A stretch of 64,000 nucleotides of DNA from Thermoplasmata archaeon (GTDB lineage Archaea > Thermoplasmatota > Thermoplasmata > Lutacidiplasmatales > UBA184): positions 124,001 to 188,000 of the forward strand of contig JAKAVQ010000003.1 of the NCBI GenBank assembly GCA_021817245.1. The letters are read 5' to 3'. A model generated the notes under the pieces. The model was not told the origin of the DNA. It saw only the letters and a program-made list of their open reading frames with translations, and did no database searches. The position numbers and the translations under genes were made by a program. This document shows, in pieces, positions 35,134-42,590 of this stretch; position 1 is the first letter of the stretch; each line of letters starts with the position of its first letter.

Positions 35134-36444
35134 CTCAAACCGATCTCGATACTCGGAACGGAGATCGCCCCCGACGACATCCTCATCCAACGGCTCAGCG
35201 AGGCGCGCATCCGAGAGAAGGCGGAGAGGCGTGAGGGATGGGCGGCGCGAGCCCTCGGACTGAAGATACTCGTCAATGCCGCGAGCTACGGGGTCTTCGT
35301 TGAGGTCAACGTCAAGCGGAAGAAGGGCGAGATGGAGGTCTGCGGGCTCGACACTGAGGAGACCTTCGAGGAGGATGGCGCGAAGGTCGAGGAGGTGGGC
35401 GAGCTATTCTCGCCGCTTCTCGGGGCCACGATTACGAGCGGGGCGCACCTTCTCCTCGCGGTGCTCGACACCGTCGCCAAGCGAAAGGGCGCAGAGGTGG
35501 TCTATTGCGAGACGGACTCGGCGTTCGTTACGCCGTCGACGGCTGCGCCCGAGATCGCGCGAGTCTTCGACGCCCTCAACCCCTACGCAGTGACGTGCCC
35601 CTTCCTCAAGGGCGAGACCGAAGAGAAGGCTCCGAAAAGAGACTACCCGAAAGGGTCTACCGACAGAGCGCCTCGGTTCTTCGGACTCTCCTCCAAGCGC
35701 TACTGCCTGTTCGTCCAGGATCGCTTCGGGCGCCCTGTCGTCTTCAAGAAAGGAGCGTCGGACCACGGACTCGGGATGTACCAGGTTCCCGAGGACCGAG
35801 AGAAGTTCACGAAGCGCGTCTGGGAGCGGCTGATTGCCGCCGCTCTCGACGGTGACGACGACTTCTCGGAGTTCGGATACCTACCCGCGACGGCTCAGTT
35901 CGCGCTCACGACCCCCGCCCTCCTACCGCGCGTCTCGAAGATCGATGGGATTCGGCCGTTCGGCTTCCTGACGATACGATACCTCGACCCCGCCGCGCTC
36001 CCCGAGGGAGCAGAGACGTTCGAGCTACGGCCGTTCATCTCCCCGAAGGAACCTGCTTGGCTGTCCCTCGCCGAAGAGGACAGGGCGAAGACGTGGGCTC
36101 ACATCATCAAGGGCTACGCCGAGCATCGAGATCGGAAGTACGAGGTCGGAGCCGACGGCCGAATCGTTCGCCGCTCCGTCCTGGTCCGAAAGGATTCGCT
36201 GGTTGGCTTGGGCAAGGGAGGGATGAAGCTCGCTGCCCGCCTGAAGCTCGGCAAGGCCGCTTCAGCCGACCCGTCCATCTTCATCGACTGAAAGCGCCGC
36301 CTGCACGGGATGGGGAGGGCGGAGGCGCGGGGGCTGGGGCTGCCCTGGCACGCGGTCACGAAGTGGAAGGCGGCCCTCCGTCAGCACGGGACTCTTCGAA
36401 AAGACGCGCTCGGTAGGCTGGAGCGCGCATTGGTCGCGGGCTGA
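35134..36444 (+). pseudogene. C-terminal remnant of a mobile-element-type family B DNA polymerase
   Basis: Immediately right of the IS end an open frame continues in one register to 36291 and carries family B polymerase motifs. Motif B is K-ILV-N-AAS-Y-G (35263-35292), inside LKILVNAASYGVFVE. Motif C is YCETDS at 35503-35520 (YxDTDS, with the first Asp replaced by Glu). FFGLSSKRYCLF and KKGASDHGLGMY follow, typical of the large PolB-like proteins of integrated elements and plasmids. After a TGA at 36289-36291 the same frame continues 50 codons with a basic HTH-like tail (KRRLHGMGRAEARGLGLPW...) to 36444, as in those proteins. The N-terminal exonuclease half is absent, so the gene was truncated by the IS or a deletion. 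ATG 35332 could still open a 319-residue product. Confidence 0.7.
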
Positions 36445-36565
36445 CGAGACATGCGGACGGTCGCCCGAAAGGGGCGAGCGGGGCGGCGTGATCTGCGGGG
36501 GCGAGGGCGTTCCAAGGGGGGCTGGTCCCACTTTTGGGCCTCCCTAGTATAGCGCCGGGGGAACG

Positions 36566-36638
36566 TGGGCCGGGGCGGATTCGAACCGCCGATCTTCGCG
36601 TTGTAAGCGCGACGTCGTCACCGCTGGACCACCGGCCC
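36566..36638 (-). tRNA. tRNA-Val (anticodon UAC)
   Basis: The 73-base gene folds with acceptor GGGCCGG/CCGGCCC and discriminator A, a D arm with A14 and G15, anticodon stem TCGCG/CGCGA with loop CTTACAA (anticodon TAC, decoding GUA), and T arm GGCGG-TTCGAAT-CCGCC. There is no intron and no encoded CCA. The 5' 21 bases overlap the 3' end of the arcS frame on the same strand. The gene borders the accessory region and is a possible integration target. Confidence 0.95.
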
Positions 36639-38486
36639 GCCGTCCGTGGGAGACGCCTCCTCGGAGATGGGGCTGTCGGTGCGGGCGTGCTCCCGGTGAC
36701 GCACCCGGACCGCAAGCCCGCGCTCGAGCTCGCCCAGGAGGGGACCCGGGAGGAGGGCCTCGCCCACCGCCGCGAGCGCGCCGTCTCGCAGCAGGACCAC
36801 CGAGTCCCCGACTCGGATCTCGGGGTCGGCGGCGCGGACCCCGGGCACGAACAGGTCGCCGGTCAGGGGCAGCTTGGGGTCGACCTCGATCGCGAGCGGG
36901 TACGGCGCACCGATCTTCCGGGCCCCGGCCACCGTGAGGTGGAAGAGGCCTCGCTCCTCCCGTACGGTCGCGAGATCGACGTGTCCGTCGGTGAGCCGCT
37001 GGAACCACGGCCTCCCCGCGAGGCGGATCGGCGAGGAGAAGAGACGGTCCGCCGTTGCGCGTCCAAACTGCACGCTCGCGAGCTCTCGCAGTTCCTCCCG
37101 GACGACGGCGAGCGGTCCCCCGGCGACGGGCCGGGTCTCGGCGAGCGAGTCCTCGACCGCGCGACGGAGGCTCGCAAGGGCCTCGGCGGACGTGGTCCGG
37201 CCGTCGGCGATCGTCCAGCGGACGTCGGGCCCTTCGGGGAGCTCCTCCGCGAGGAATCGGTACTCGTCCGGATCGAGGTGGACCACCGTCGAACGGTACG
37301 CGCCGGCACGTCGGAGGTGCCCGATCCCGGCGCGGACGACCGCCCGCTCAGGTTCGGTCCACGCCCCGGTCACCGGGATGTCATACTGACGGGCCGGGGG
37401 CACGTCTTCGAGCTCCTGAGGCACCGCACCGATCGGCGAGCTCACCGAAACCAGGTGCACCCTCTCGAGGCCGGGGAGGCCCTCAAGGGCCGAGAAGAAC
37501 CGTCGGTGGGAGCGCGAGCGTCGGTACGGCTTGGTCTTCGAGCAGGGCACGACGAGCATCACCGACTTCGACGGGGGCGGACGGTAGCGCTCGAGCAGCC
37601 GGGCGCGGAAGCGGGCCATCTCGGGGCGTCGGTGCGCTTCCGCGTAGACGTACGCGCGGCTGCCGGCGCCCAGAAGGGAAGCGCGTTCCTCGATCGGGCC
37701 TGCGAGATCGGCGTCGGCGTATCGCAGCATCTCGGCGAGCGCCGGCTCGGCACCGAGGCGCGCCTCGACGAGCTCCCGCAGCTGACCCCGACGGATCGCC
37801 GCCCGGGTCTCGGCGATCGCCCGCCGGTAGAGCGCGTCCGTGTGGACGGCGAGGGGTCCCGGAGGGTCGACCGAGCAGGCCGCACAGTCGCACGCCCGTT
37901 CGCGTCGTACGCTCTCGGGGGTAGCCGATCCGAGCGTGAGGTCGAGGAACTCTCCGTCGAGGGTCCGGAGCGCGCCCTCGGTGGTGTCGACGAGATCGAC
38001 GCCGAGGTACGCGAGGAACGCGACCCGGTGCGGGAGCGCCACCCGTGGTGCCCAGAGCAGTGGGGCCGCGCCGACGGCGGACCGCACGTCCCGCATCGCG
38101 GCGACGAACGGGCGGCCCTCGTTCCAGAGGACCCGTGCATTGCCGAGCACGACCAGTTCGGGCCGGGCGGCGCGCAGCGCGCGGGCCGCGTCTCGGTCGA
38201 ACGGAACATGAAGCAGGTAGGCCGACGGGCCGATCGGGTGAACGCCGCGTTCGGTGCCCGCGACCTCGGGGGCCAGCACCGGGAAGGTGAGCTCGATGCG
38301 GATATCGCTCCGACCGAGGCCGAGTCGCCGCTCGCCGATCGCTCCGGGCCGCTCCTCGACCCGGAGCTCCTCGACTCCGCCCTCCGGTCCGGCTGTGACG
38401 AGCGCGGGCACCTCGAGAGAGAGCGGTCCGACCGACGCGCGGCCGAGGAGGGCGAGGCCATCGAGCCGCTCGACCGTACGCACCAT
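36618..38486 (-). CDS. arcS: Archaeosine synthase
   Basis: The 622-residue protein matches archaeosine synthase (ArcS/TgtA2), which converts preQ0 at position 15 in the tRNA D-loop to archaeosine. The catalytic motif PCSKTKPY is at residues 314-321 (C315 is the candidate nucleophile). A TGT-like N-terminal domain ends in a C-x-C-x-x-C zinc-type cluster (CDCAACS, 199-205), and a C-terminal PUA domain covers about residues 530-600. Its last seven codons and TGA lie in the 5' half of tRNA-Val; the stop is at tRNA nucleotides 19-21. It is followed by a 118-codon hypothetical gene upstream on the same strand (25-base gap). Confidence 0.92.
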   Translation of the reverse strand: MVRTVERLDGLALLGRASVGPLSLEVPALVTAGPEGGVEELRVEERPGAIGERRLGLGRSDIRIELTFPVLAPEVAGTERGVHPIGPSAYLLHVPFDRDAARALRAARPELVVLGNARVLWNEGRPFVAAMRDVRSAVGAAPLLWAPRVALPHRVAFLAYLGVDLVDTTEGALRTLDGEFLDLTLGSATPESVRRERACDCAACSVDPPGPLAVHTDALYRRAIAETRAAIRRGQLRELVEARLGAEPALAEMLRYADADLAGPIEERASLLGAGSRAYVYAEAHRRPEMARFRARLLERYRPPPSKSVMLVVPCSKTKPYRRSRSHRRFFSALEGLPGLERVHLVSVSSPIGAVPQELEDVPPARQYDIPVTGAWTEPERAVVRAGIGHLRRAGAYRSTVVHLDPDEYRFLAEELPEGPDVRWTIADGRTTSAEALASLRRAVEDSLAETRPVAGGPLAVVREELRELASVQFGRATADRLFSSPIRLAGRPWFQRLTDGHVDLATVREERGLFHLTVAGARKIGAPYPLAIEVDPKLPLTGDLFVPGVRAADPEIRVGDSVVLLRDGALAAVGEALLPGPLLGELERGLAVRVRHREHARTDSPISEEASPTDGGPVVQR

Positions 38487-38511
38487 CTCGTTCCTCGAGC
38501 CGCCCCCGGGC

Positions 38512-38868
38512 TCAGTCGGTCGATGTCGCTTTCGCGACCTTGCGGCGCGGGCCCGAAGAGGGAGCCGCCGCGGGGAAGACCCCCTGCCAGGAGGCGATCA
38601 TCGCCTCCCGACGATCGGCGCCGGCCTCGGTACGCCCACGCCGTCCGAAGAGCGGGTCGTGGGTCTCCCGGACGTCGCGTAGGAACGCCGCGGGGTCCCC
38701 GCTCGCCTTCTCGAAGCCATACAGGATGAGCTCCCGCAGGAAACTCGACCGGCCCCGCCAGCCGATCCGTCGGCGGACGGTGGGGTTCAAGTGGCGCTTC
38801 GCGAGTCGCCAGACCTCGTTCGTCGTGCGGTAGTCCCGGGCGGAGAGTCCGATCATCACCTGCGGCAT
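38512..38868 (-). CDS. Hypothetical protein next to arcS (118 residues)
   Basis: Start at ATG 38868 (MPQVMIGLSARDYRTTNE); ATG 38856 is a second option. The first 60 residues are helical and basic with YRTTNEVWRLAKRHLNPTVRRR and FLRELILYGFEKASG, and the C-terminus is Arg/Lys/Ala-rich. The composition suggests a nucleic-acid-binding role, but I recognise no family. It ends 25 bases before the arcS start on the same strand, so co-transcription is likely. Confidence 0.6.
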   Translation of the reverse strand: MPQVMIGLSARDYRTTNEVWRLAKRHLNPTVRRRIGWRGRSSFLRELILYGFEKASGDPAAFLRDVRETHDPLFGRRGRTEAGADRREAMIASWQGVFPAAAPSSGPRRKVAKATSTD

Positions 38869-38941
38869 GGCGGAGGGCGGGCAGGAGGCGGGGGCCTTTG
38901 TACCTATGCCCTCGCCCGGAAGTAGGGCGCCCCGCCAAGCC

Positions 38942-39823
38942 TCAGCGACCGATCGGCAGGTAGACCGCGCCGAGGACCCCGGCCAGGTAGAGAAGACCGA
39001 GCGCGACGTGGCGGTAGAACGGCACCCGGGTCGCGGTCGGCGCCCGGGCCAACTGGAGATCCGTGACGGCCGCCAGGAGCGCCATGGCTCCGAGGGCGAC
39101 GTAGTAGGCCAGCCCGAGCCCGAGCTCGACGCCGAACGCGGCCAGCAGCGCGAGCGCCGCAGCGTGCAGGATCGGCACCAGGGCGACCGACCGCCCGACT
39201 CCCCAGCGAAGCGGGACGGAGAAGAGCCCGAGCTCGCGGTCGCTCTCGAGGTCCCCGAGGCTGTGGATCGTCTCGAACGCCGTTCCCCAGGCGAGTAGCC
39301 CACCGACCGCGAGCAGCACGACGGCGGGGAGGGTGCCTCCGACCGCGATGTAGACCGCGGCCGGGGAGATCGCCTCCGCGAGCCCCAGGAACGCGGTCGT
39401 GAAGGAAGTGACCCGCTTCGTGTAGCTGTAGCCGAGCACGATCGCGAGGGCGACCGGGGCGAGCAGGAACGCGAGCGGATTGAGGAAGTAGGCCGCCGCC
39501 ACCAGCACGGCCGCGTTCGCCGCGGCGAGGCCGAGCGCGAACCCGGGCGAGGTCTTCCCCGCGGGGATCGCCCGAGCCCGGGTCCGGGGGTTCCGTGCGT
39601 CGAGGTGGCGGTCCGCCCAGCGGTTGAAGCTATGGCCCGCGTTCCGCGCCGCGACGAACGCGATCACGATGAGGGCGACGGTAAGGAGCGCCGGGCGACC
39701 GTCCGTCGCGAGCAGCAGGAAGGCCAGGGCGAACGGCAGGTTCAGCCCGAGCATCTGGATCTCGAGGAACCGGCCGAGTCCTCGGGCCCGGCCCGGCGGG
39801 CGCGTCGCGCCCGGCCCGCTCAC
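38942..39823 (-). CDS. ubiA: UbiA-family prenyltransferase
   Basis: The GTG start overlaps the ubiD stop (GTGA). The 293-residue membrane enzyme has about nine membrane segments and the two UbiA acid motifs: N-x3-D-x3-D in NRWADRHLDARN (about residues 67-78) and a second in LGDLESDRELG near residue 190. These bind Mg-diphosphate of the prenyl donor. It would attach a polyprenyl chain to an aromatic quinone precursor. Immediate coupling to ubiD, with a UbiE methyltransferase in the same window, points to menaquinone or ubiquinone-type synthesis. UbiA relatives also make archaeal ether lipids, but the ubiD partner favours quinones. Confidence 0.9.
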   Translation of the reverse strand: MSGPGATRPPGRARGLGRFLEIQMLGLNLPFALAFLLLATDGRPALLTVALIVIAFVAARNAGHSFNRWADRHLDARNPRTRARAIPAGKTSPGFALGLAAANAAVLVAAAYFLNPLAFLLAPVALAIVLGYSYTKRVTSFTTAFLGLAEAISPAAVYIAVGGTLPAVVLLAVGGLLAWGTAFETIHSLGDLESDRELGLFSVPLRWGVGRSVALVPILHAAALALLAAFGVELGLGLAYYVALGAMALLAAVTDLQLARAPTATRVPFYRHVALGLLYLAGVLGAVYLPIGR

Positions 39824-41301
39824 GATCGGGGTCGCGCGAAGAAGCGGGCGAGGATCGGGTCCTCCTTCAGGAGGCGCTCGGCCGCGCGCGCGGCTTCGGG
39901 GTCCGAGCGGATCTCCTCCGGCCACGGGCGGGGGAAGCCGTCCTCGGGCCGCTTGCGGGTCGCATCGATCCCGACCTTCGCGCCAAGGTTCGGCACCGGG
40001 TTCGAGATCGACAGCTGGTCGACCGGTCCCTGCGCGAGCTCGAAGTCCCGGCCGGGGTCCGCCTGAAGCCCAATCCGGTAGAGGACCTCGGAGAGGTCGT
40101 GGACGTTGACGTCGTCGTCGACGACCACGACGTATCGGACGAACATCATCTGGCCGAGTCCCCAGAGCGCGTGCATCACCTTCCGGGGGTGATCGGGGTA
40201 GGCCTTGCGGAGGGAGACGATCGCGACGTTAATGAACAACCCCTCGAGCGGGAGGTTCATGTCGACGATCTCGGGCAGCACGAGCCGGATCACGGGCAGG
40301 AAGATCCGCTCGACAGCCTTCCCGAGCACGGCGTCCTCCGTCGGCGGCTTTCCCGTGACGGTCGTGAGGTAGGTCGGCCGCTCCCGGTGCGTGACCCGGG
40401 TCACGTGGAAGACCGGGAACGGCTCGGGGGCGGAGTAGTAGCCGGTGTGGTCTCCGAACGGGCCCTCGACGCGCCGCTCGGTCGGGTCGACGTACCCCTC
40501 GAGCACGATCTCGGCCTGGGCGGGGACCTCGAGATCGATCGACCGCGCGGCGGTGAGTTCCACGGGATCGGAGCGCAGGAACCCCGCGAAGACGAAGTTC
40601 GAGATCCCTTCGGGGACCGGCGCGAGCCCGCTGAACATCGTCGCGGGGTCCGCGCCGAGCACGGCAGCGACCGGCATCTTCTCGCCGCGGGCGGCCCACT
40701 TGCGGAGGTTGTTCGCTCCGACGCGGTGGAGCTGCGCGTGGAAGCCGAGCGTGTCCTTCCCGTACTGTTGGAGCCGGTAGATCCCGGTGTGCGACTCGCC
40801 GGTATCGGGGTCCTTCGTGATGACGACCGGGAACGTCACGGTGCGACCCGCGTCCCCCGGCCAGCACTTCAGGATCGGGAGCCGGTCGAGGTCGACGGTC
40901 GGCTCCTCGACCTCCTGGACCGGACCCGAGCGGACCCGCTTTGGGGCGAGGGAGCGGAGCGTCGAGAGCGTGTCGATCGTCCCCGAGAGGTCGCGCACCG
41001 CCCCGAGGATGCCGGCGGGAGGGCGGAGCCGGACGAGACGCCCGACCCGCTCCGCGACCGCATCGGCCGACTCGGCGCCGAGGGCGAACGCGATCCGTCG
41101 GGGGGATCCCAGGAGGTTCGTGACGACCGGGATCGGCCCGTCCGAGACGTTCTCGAAGAGGAGCGCCGGACCGTCCGCCCGCAGCACCCGTTGCGTCACC
41201 TCGGTGATCTCGAGGTCTCGGGAGATCGGGCGTCGGACGCGCAGAAGGTCGCCCTTCGCCTCGAGCCCCTCGAGGAACTCTCCGAGCGAGCGGAACGTCA
41301 C
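39820..41301 (-). CDS. ubiD: UbiD-family prenylated-FMN decarboxylase
   Basis: The 493-residue protein is full length for UbiD, the enzyme that removes the carboxyl group from aromatic or polyprenylated quinone precursors using prenylated FMN. Conserved stretches visible include PVVTNLLGSPRRIAFALG, HTGIYRLQQYGKDTLGFHAQLHR, EGPFGDHTGYYS, EDAVLGKAVERIFLPVIRL and NVAIVSLRKAYPDHPRKVMHALWG. It overlaps ubiA at its 3' end. A UbiX partner for cofactor synthesis is not in the window. A TATA-like box at 41324-41332 precedes ATG 41301. Confidence 0.95.
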   Translation of the reverse strand: MTFRSLGEFLEGLEAKGDLLRVRRPISRDLEITEVTQRVLRADGPALLFENVSDGPIPVVTNLLGSPRRIAFALGAESADAVAERVGRLVRLRPPAGILGAVRDLSGTIDTLSTLRSLAPKRVRSGPVQEVEEPTVDLDRLPILKCWPGDAGRTVTFPVVITKDPDTGESHTGIYRLQQYGKDTLGFHAQLHRVGANNLRKWAARGEKMPVAAVLGADPATMFSGLAPVPEGISNFVFAGFLRSDPVELTAARSIDLEVPAQAEIVLEGYVDPTERRVEGPFGDHTGYYSAPEPFPVFHVTRVTHRERPTYLTTVTGKPPTEDAVLGKAVERIFLPVIRLVLPEIVDMNLPLEGLFINVAIVSLRKAYPDHPRKVMHALWGLGQMMFVRYVVVVDDDVNVHDLSEVLYRIGLQADPGRDFELAQGPVDQLSISNPVPNLGAKVGIDATRKRPEDGFPRPWPEEIRSDPEAARAAERLLKEDPILARFFARPRS

Positions 41302-41323
41302 GAGAACGAGCGAGTCCCGCCGG

Positions 41324-41332
41324 TTATTAATA
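41324..41332 (-). promoter_or_regulatory. TATA box of the ubiD-ubiA operon
   Basis: TATTAATAA on the minus strand lies 23-31 bases upstream of ATG 41301, the strongest A/T island in the intergenic region. Confidence 0.6.
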
Positions 41333-41354
41333 GGCGCCGCGCCCGGGGCCGAAG

Positions 41355-41364
41355 GTTCATATCG
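41355..41364 (+). promoter_or_regulatory. TATA-like box of the HTH_10 gene
   Basis: gttcatatcg is 24-33 bases upstream of ATG 41388. With the ubiD box only 23 bases away on the other strand, this is a compact divergent promoter. Confidence 0.45.
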
Positions 41365-41387
41365 GAACCCCGGCTCCGATCGGGAGG

Positions 41388-42119
41388 ATGCAGTCCGTTA
41401 CGCTCGAGCTCCGGACCGACGACCTCGCGCTCCTCGGCGTGATCCCGGAGGGGCTGTTCGAGAAGTACGAGGAGATCGAGCTGCTCGAGACCCTGCGGCT
41501 CGAGCAGGGCTGGCGGCTCCAGCTCCTGCGCGTTCGACGCCGCGGGGCCCTCAAGACCGCGGCCGAGCTCGAGCGGGAGTCCCGGCGCATCCGGGCGATG
41601 TACGGGCTCGAGAGCTTCGAACTGGTGGAGCGGCGTCCCCGAACGCGCGACTACATCCTCCTCGTCCGCCAGCGGAACCCCGAGCGCCTGCGCCGCCTGC
41701 TCTCGCTCGCGGGAGGGGAGATCTCCCCGACCGCACCGTTCCGCCTGACGCCCGAGAAGGTCGTTGCGTCGTTCCACGGCGAGGAGCGGGCCCTCCGCCG
41801 GGTGTTGAAGCGGCTCGACCGGGAGGAGTTCCCGTACCGGGTCCTGCGCGCTTCGGGACGGCCGCAGCTTCCCGAGGAGGCCCGAGAAGCGCTCACGCCG
41901 CTCCAGGCCAAGCTCGTCGCCCGCGCCTGGGTGCTCGGCTACTACGCGGTCCCGCGCCGGGTGACCCTGACGCGCCTCGCGCGTCACTCCGGTCGCAGCG
42001 CGCCGGCCTACGGCAAGGTCCTTCGAAGGGCGGAAGGCCGGCTCGTCCAGCGCTGGCTCGCGACCGAAGGGGGTTTCCTCGAGGAAGCCGGTGGGCCGAC
42101 GGTCGCGCGGGAACCCTAA
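41388..42119 (+). CDS. Bacterio-opsin-activator-like HTH_10 regulator
   Basis: The 243-residue protein has an N-terminal sensor-like region and a C-terminal Bat-type HTH (HTH_10, PF04967, about residues 170-230). The HTH has the usual LTPLQAKLVARAWVLGYYAVPRRVTLTRLA entry helix and the recognition region LTRLARHSGRSAPAYGKVLRRAEGRLV. Such proteins are common one-component regulators in archaea. It shares a divergent promoter with ubiD-ubiA and lies 26 bases ahead of dut, so either is a possible target or operon partner. The ligand is unknown. Confidence 0.82.
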   Translation: MQSVTLELRTDDLALLGVIPEGLFEKYEEIELLETLRLEQGWRLQLLRVRRRGALKTAAELERESRRIRAMYGLESFELVERRPRTRDYILLVRQRNPERLRRLLSLAGGEISPTAPFRLTPEKVVASFHGEERALRRVLKRLDREEFPYRVLRASGRPQLPEEAREALTPLQAKLVARAWVLGYYAVPRRVTLTRLARHSGRSAPAYGKVLRRAEGRLVQRWLATEGGFLEEAGGPTVAREP

Positions 42120-42145
42120 AGAGAGACCGCCGCTCCCGAACGGCC

Positions 42146-42589
42146 GTGCCCGACCCCACGCGTACGGTCGTCGTCGAGCGGGTCCCCGACGCGCCCGCGG
42201 TGGCGCTGCCGGCGCGGGCGACCGAGGGCTCCGCCTGCTTCGACCTCGCGGCGGCAGAAGACGTCGAGCTCGAGCGGGGCCGGGTGACGCTCGTGCGTAC
42301 GGGACTTCGCCTCCGCTGCCCGCCCGGCACGTTCCTCGAGGTCCGTCCGCGCAGCGGCCTCGGCTCCCGCGGGGTGCTGATGGCGAACGCTCCCGGGACG
42401 ATCGATGCCGATTACTCCGGCGAGGTGAGGGTGCCCCTCACGTACCTCTTCGAAGGGCGCTACGCGATTCACGTCGGGGACCGGATCGGCCAGGTCCGAC
42501 TGGTGGAGGAGCTCCCGACCGAGTTCGCGCCCGGCGAGGTCCTCCCGGTCGCCTCCCGCAACGGCGGGTTCGGCAGCACCGGCCGCTAG
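42146..42589 (+). CDS. dut: Trimeric dUTPase
   Basis: The 147-residue enzyme hydrolyses dUTP to dUMP and diphosphate. All five trimeric-dUTPase motifs are visible: ATEGSACFDL (1), PRSGLGSRG (2), GTIDADYSGEV with the catalytic Asp (3), GDRIGQV (4) and NGGFGSTG (5). It starts with GTG and ends one base before the convergent hef gene stop. Length is normal for the family. Confidence 0.93.
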   Translation: MPDPTRTVVVERVPDAPAVALPARATEGSACFDLAAAEDVELERGRVTLVRTGLRLRCPPGTFLEVRPRSGLGSRGVLMANAPGTIDADYSGEVRVPLTYLFEGRYAIHVGDRIGQVRLVEELPTEFAPGEVLPVASRNGGFGSTGR

Positions 42590-42590
42590 A

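Noticed and set aside
36566-36638. Partial second copy of tRNA-Val as an attachment site inside the accessory region
   Set aside because: I looked for the T-arm and acceptor sequence elsewhere in the region and found no copy, so no attachment pair is claimed.
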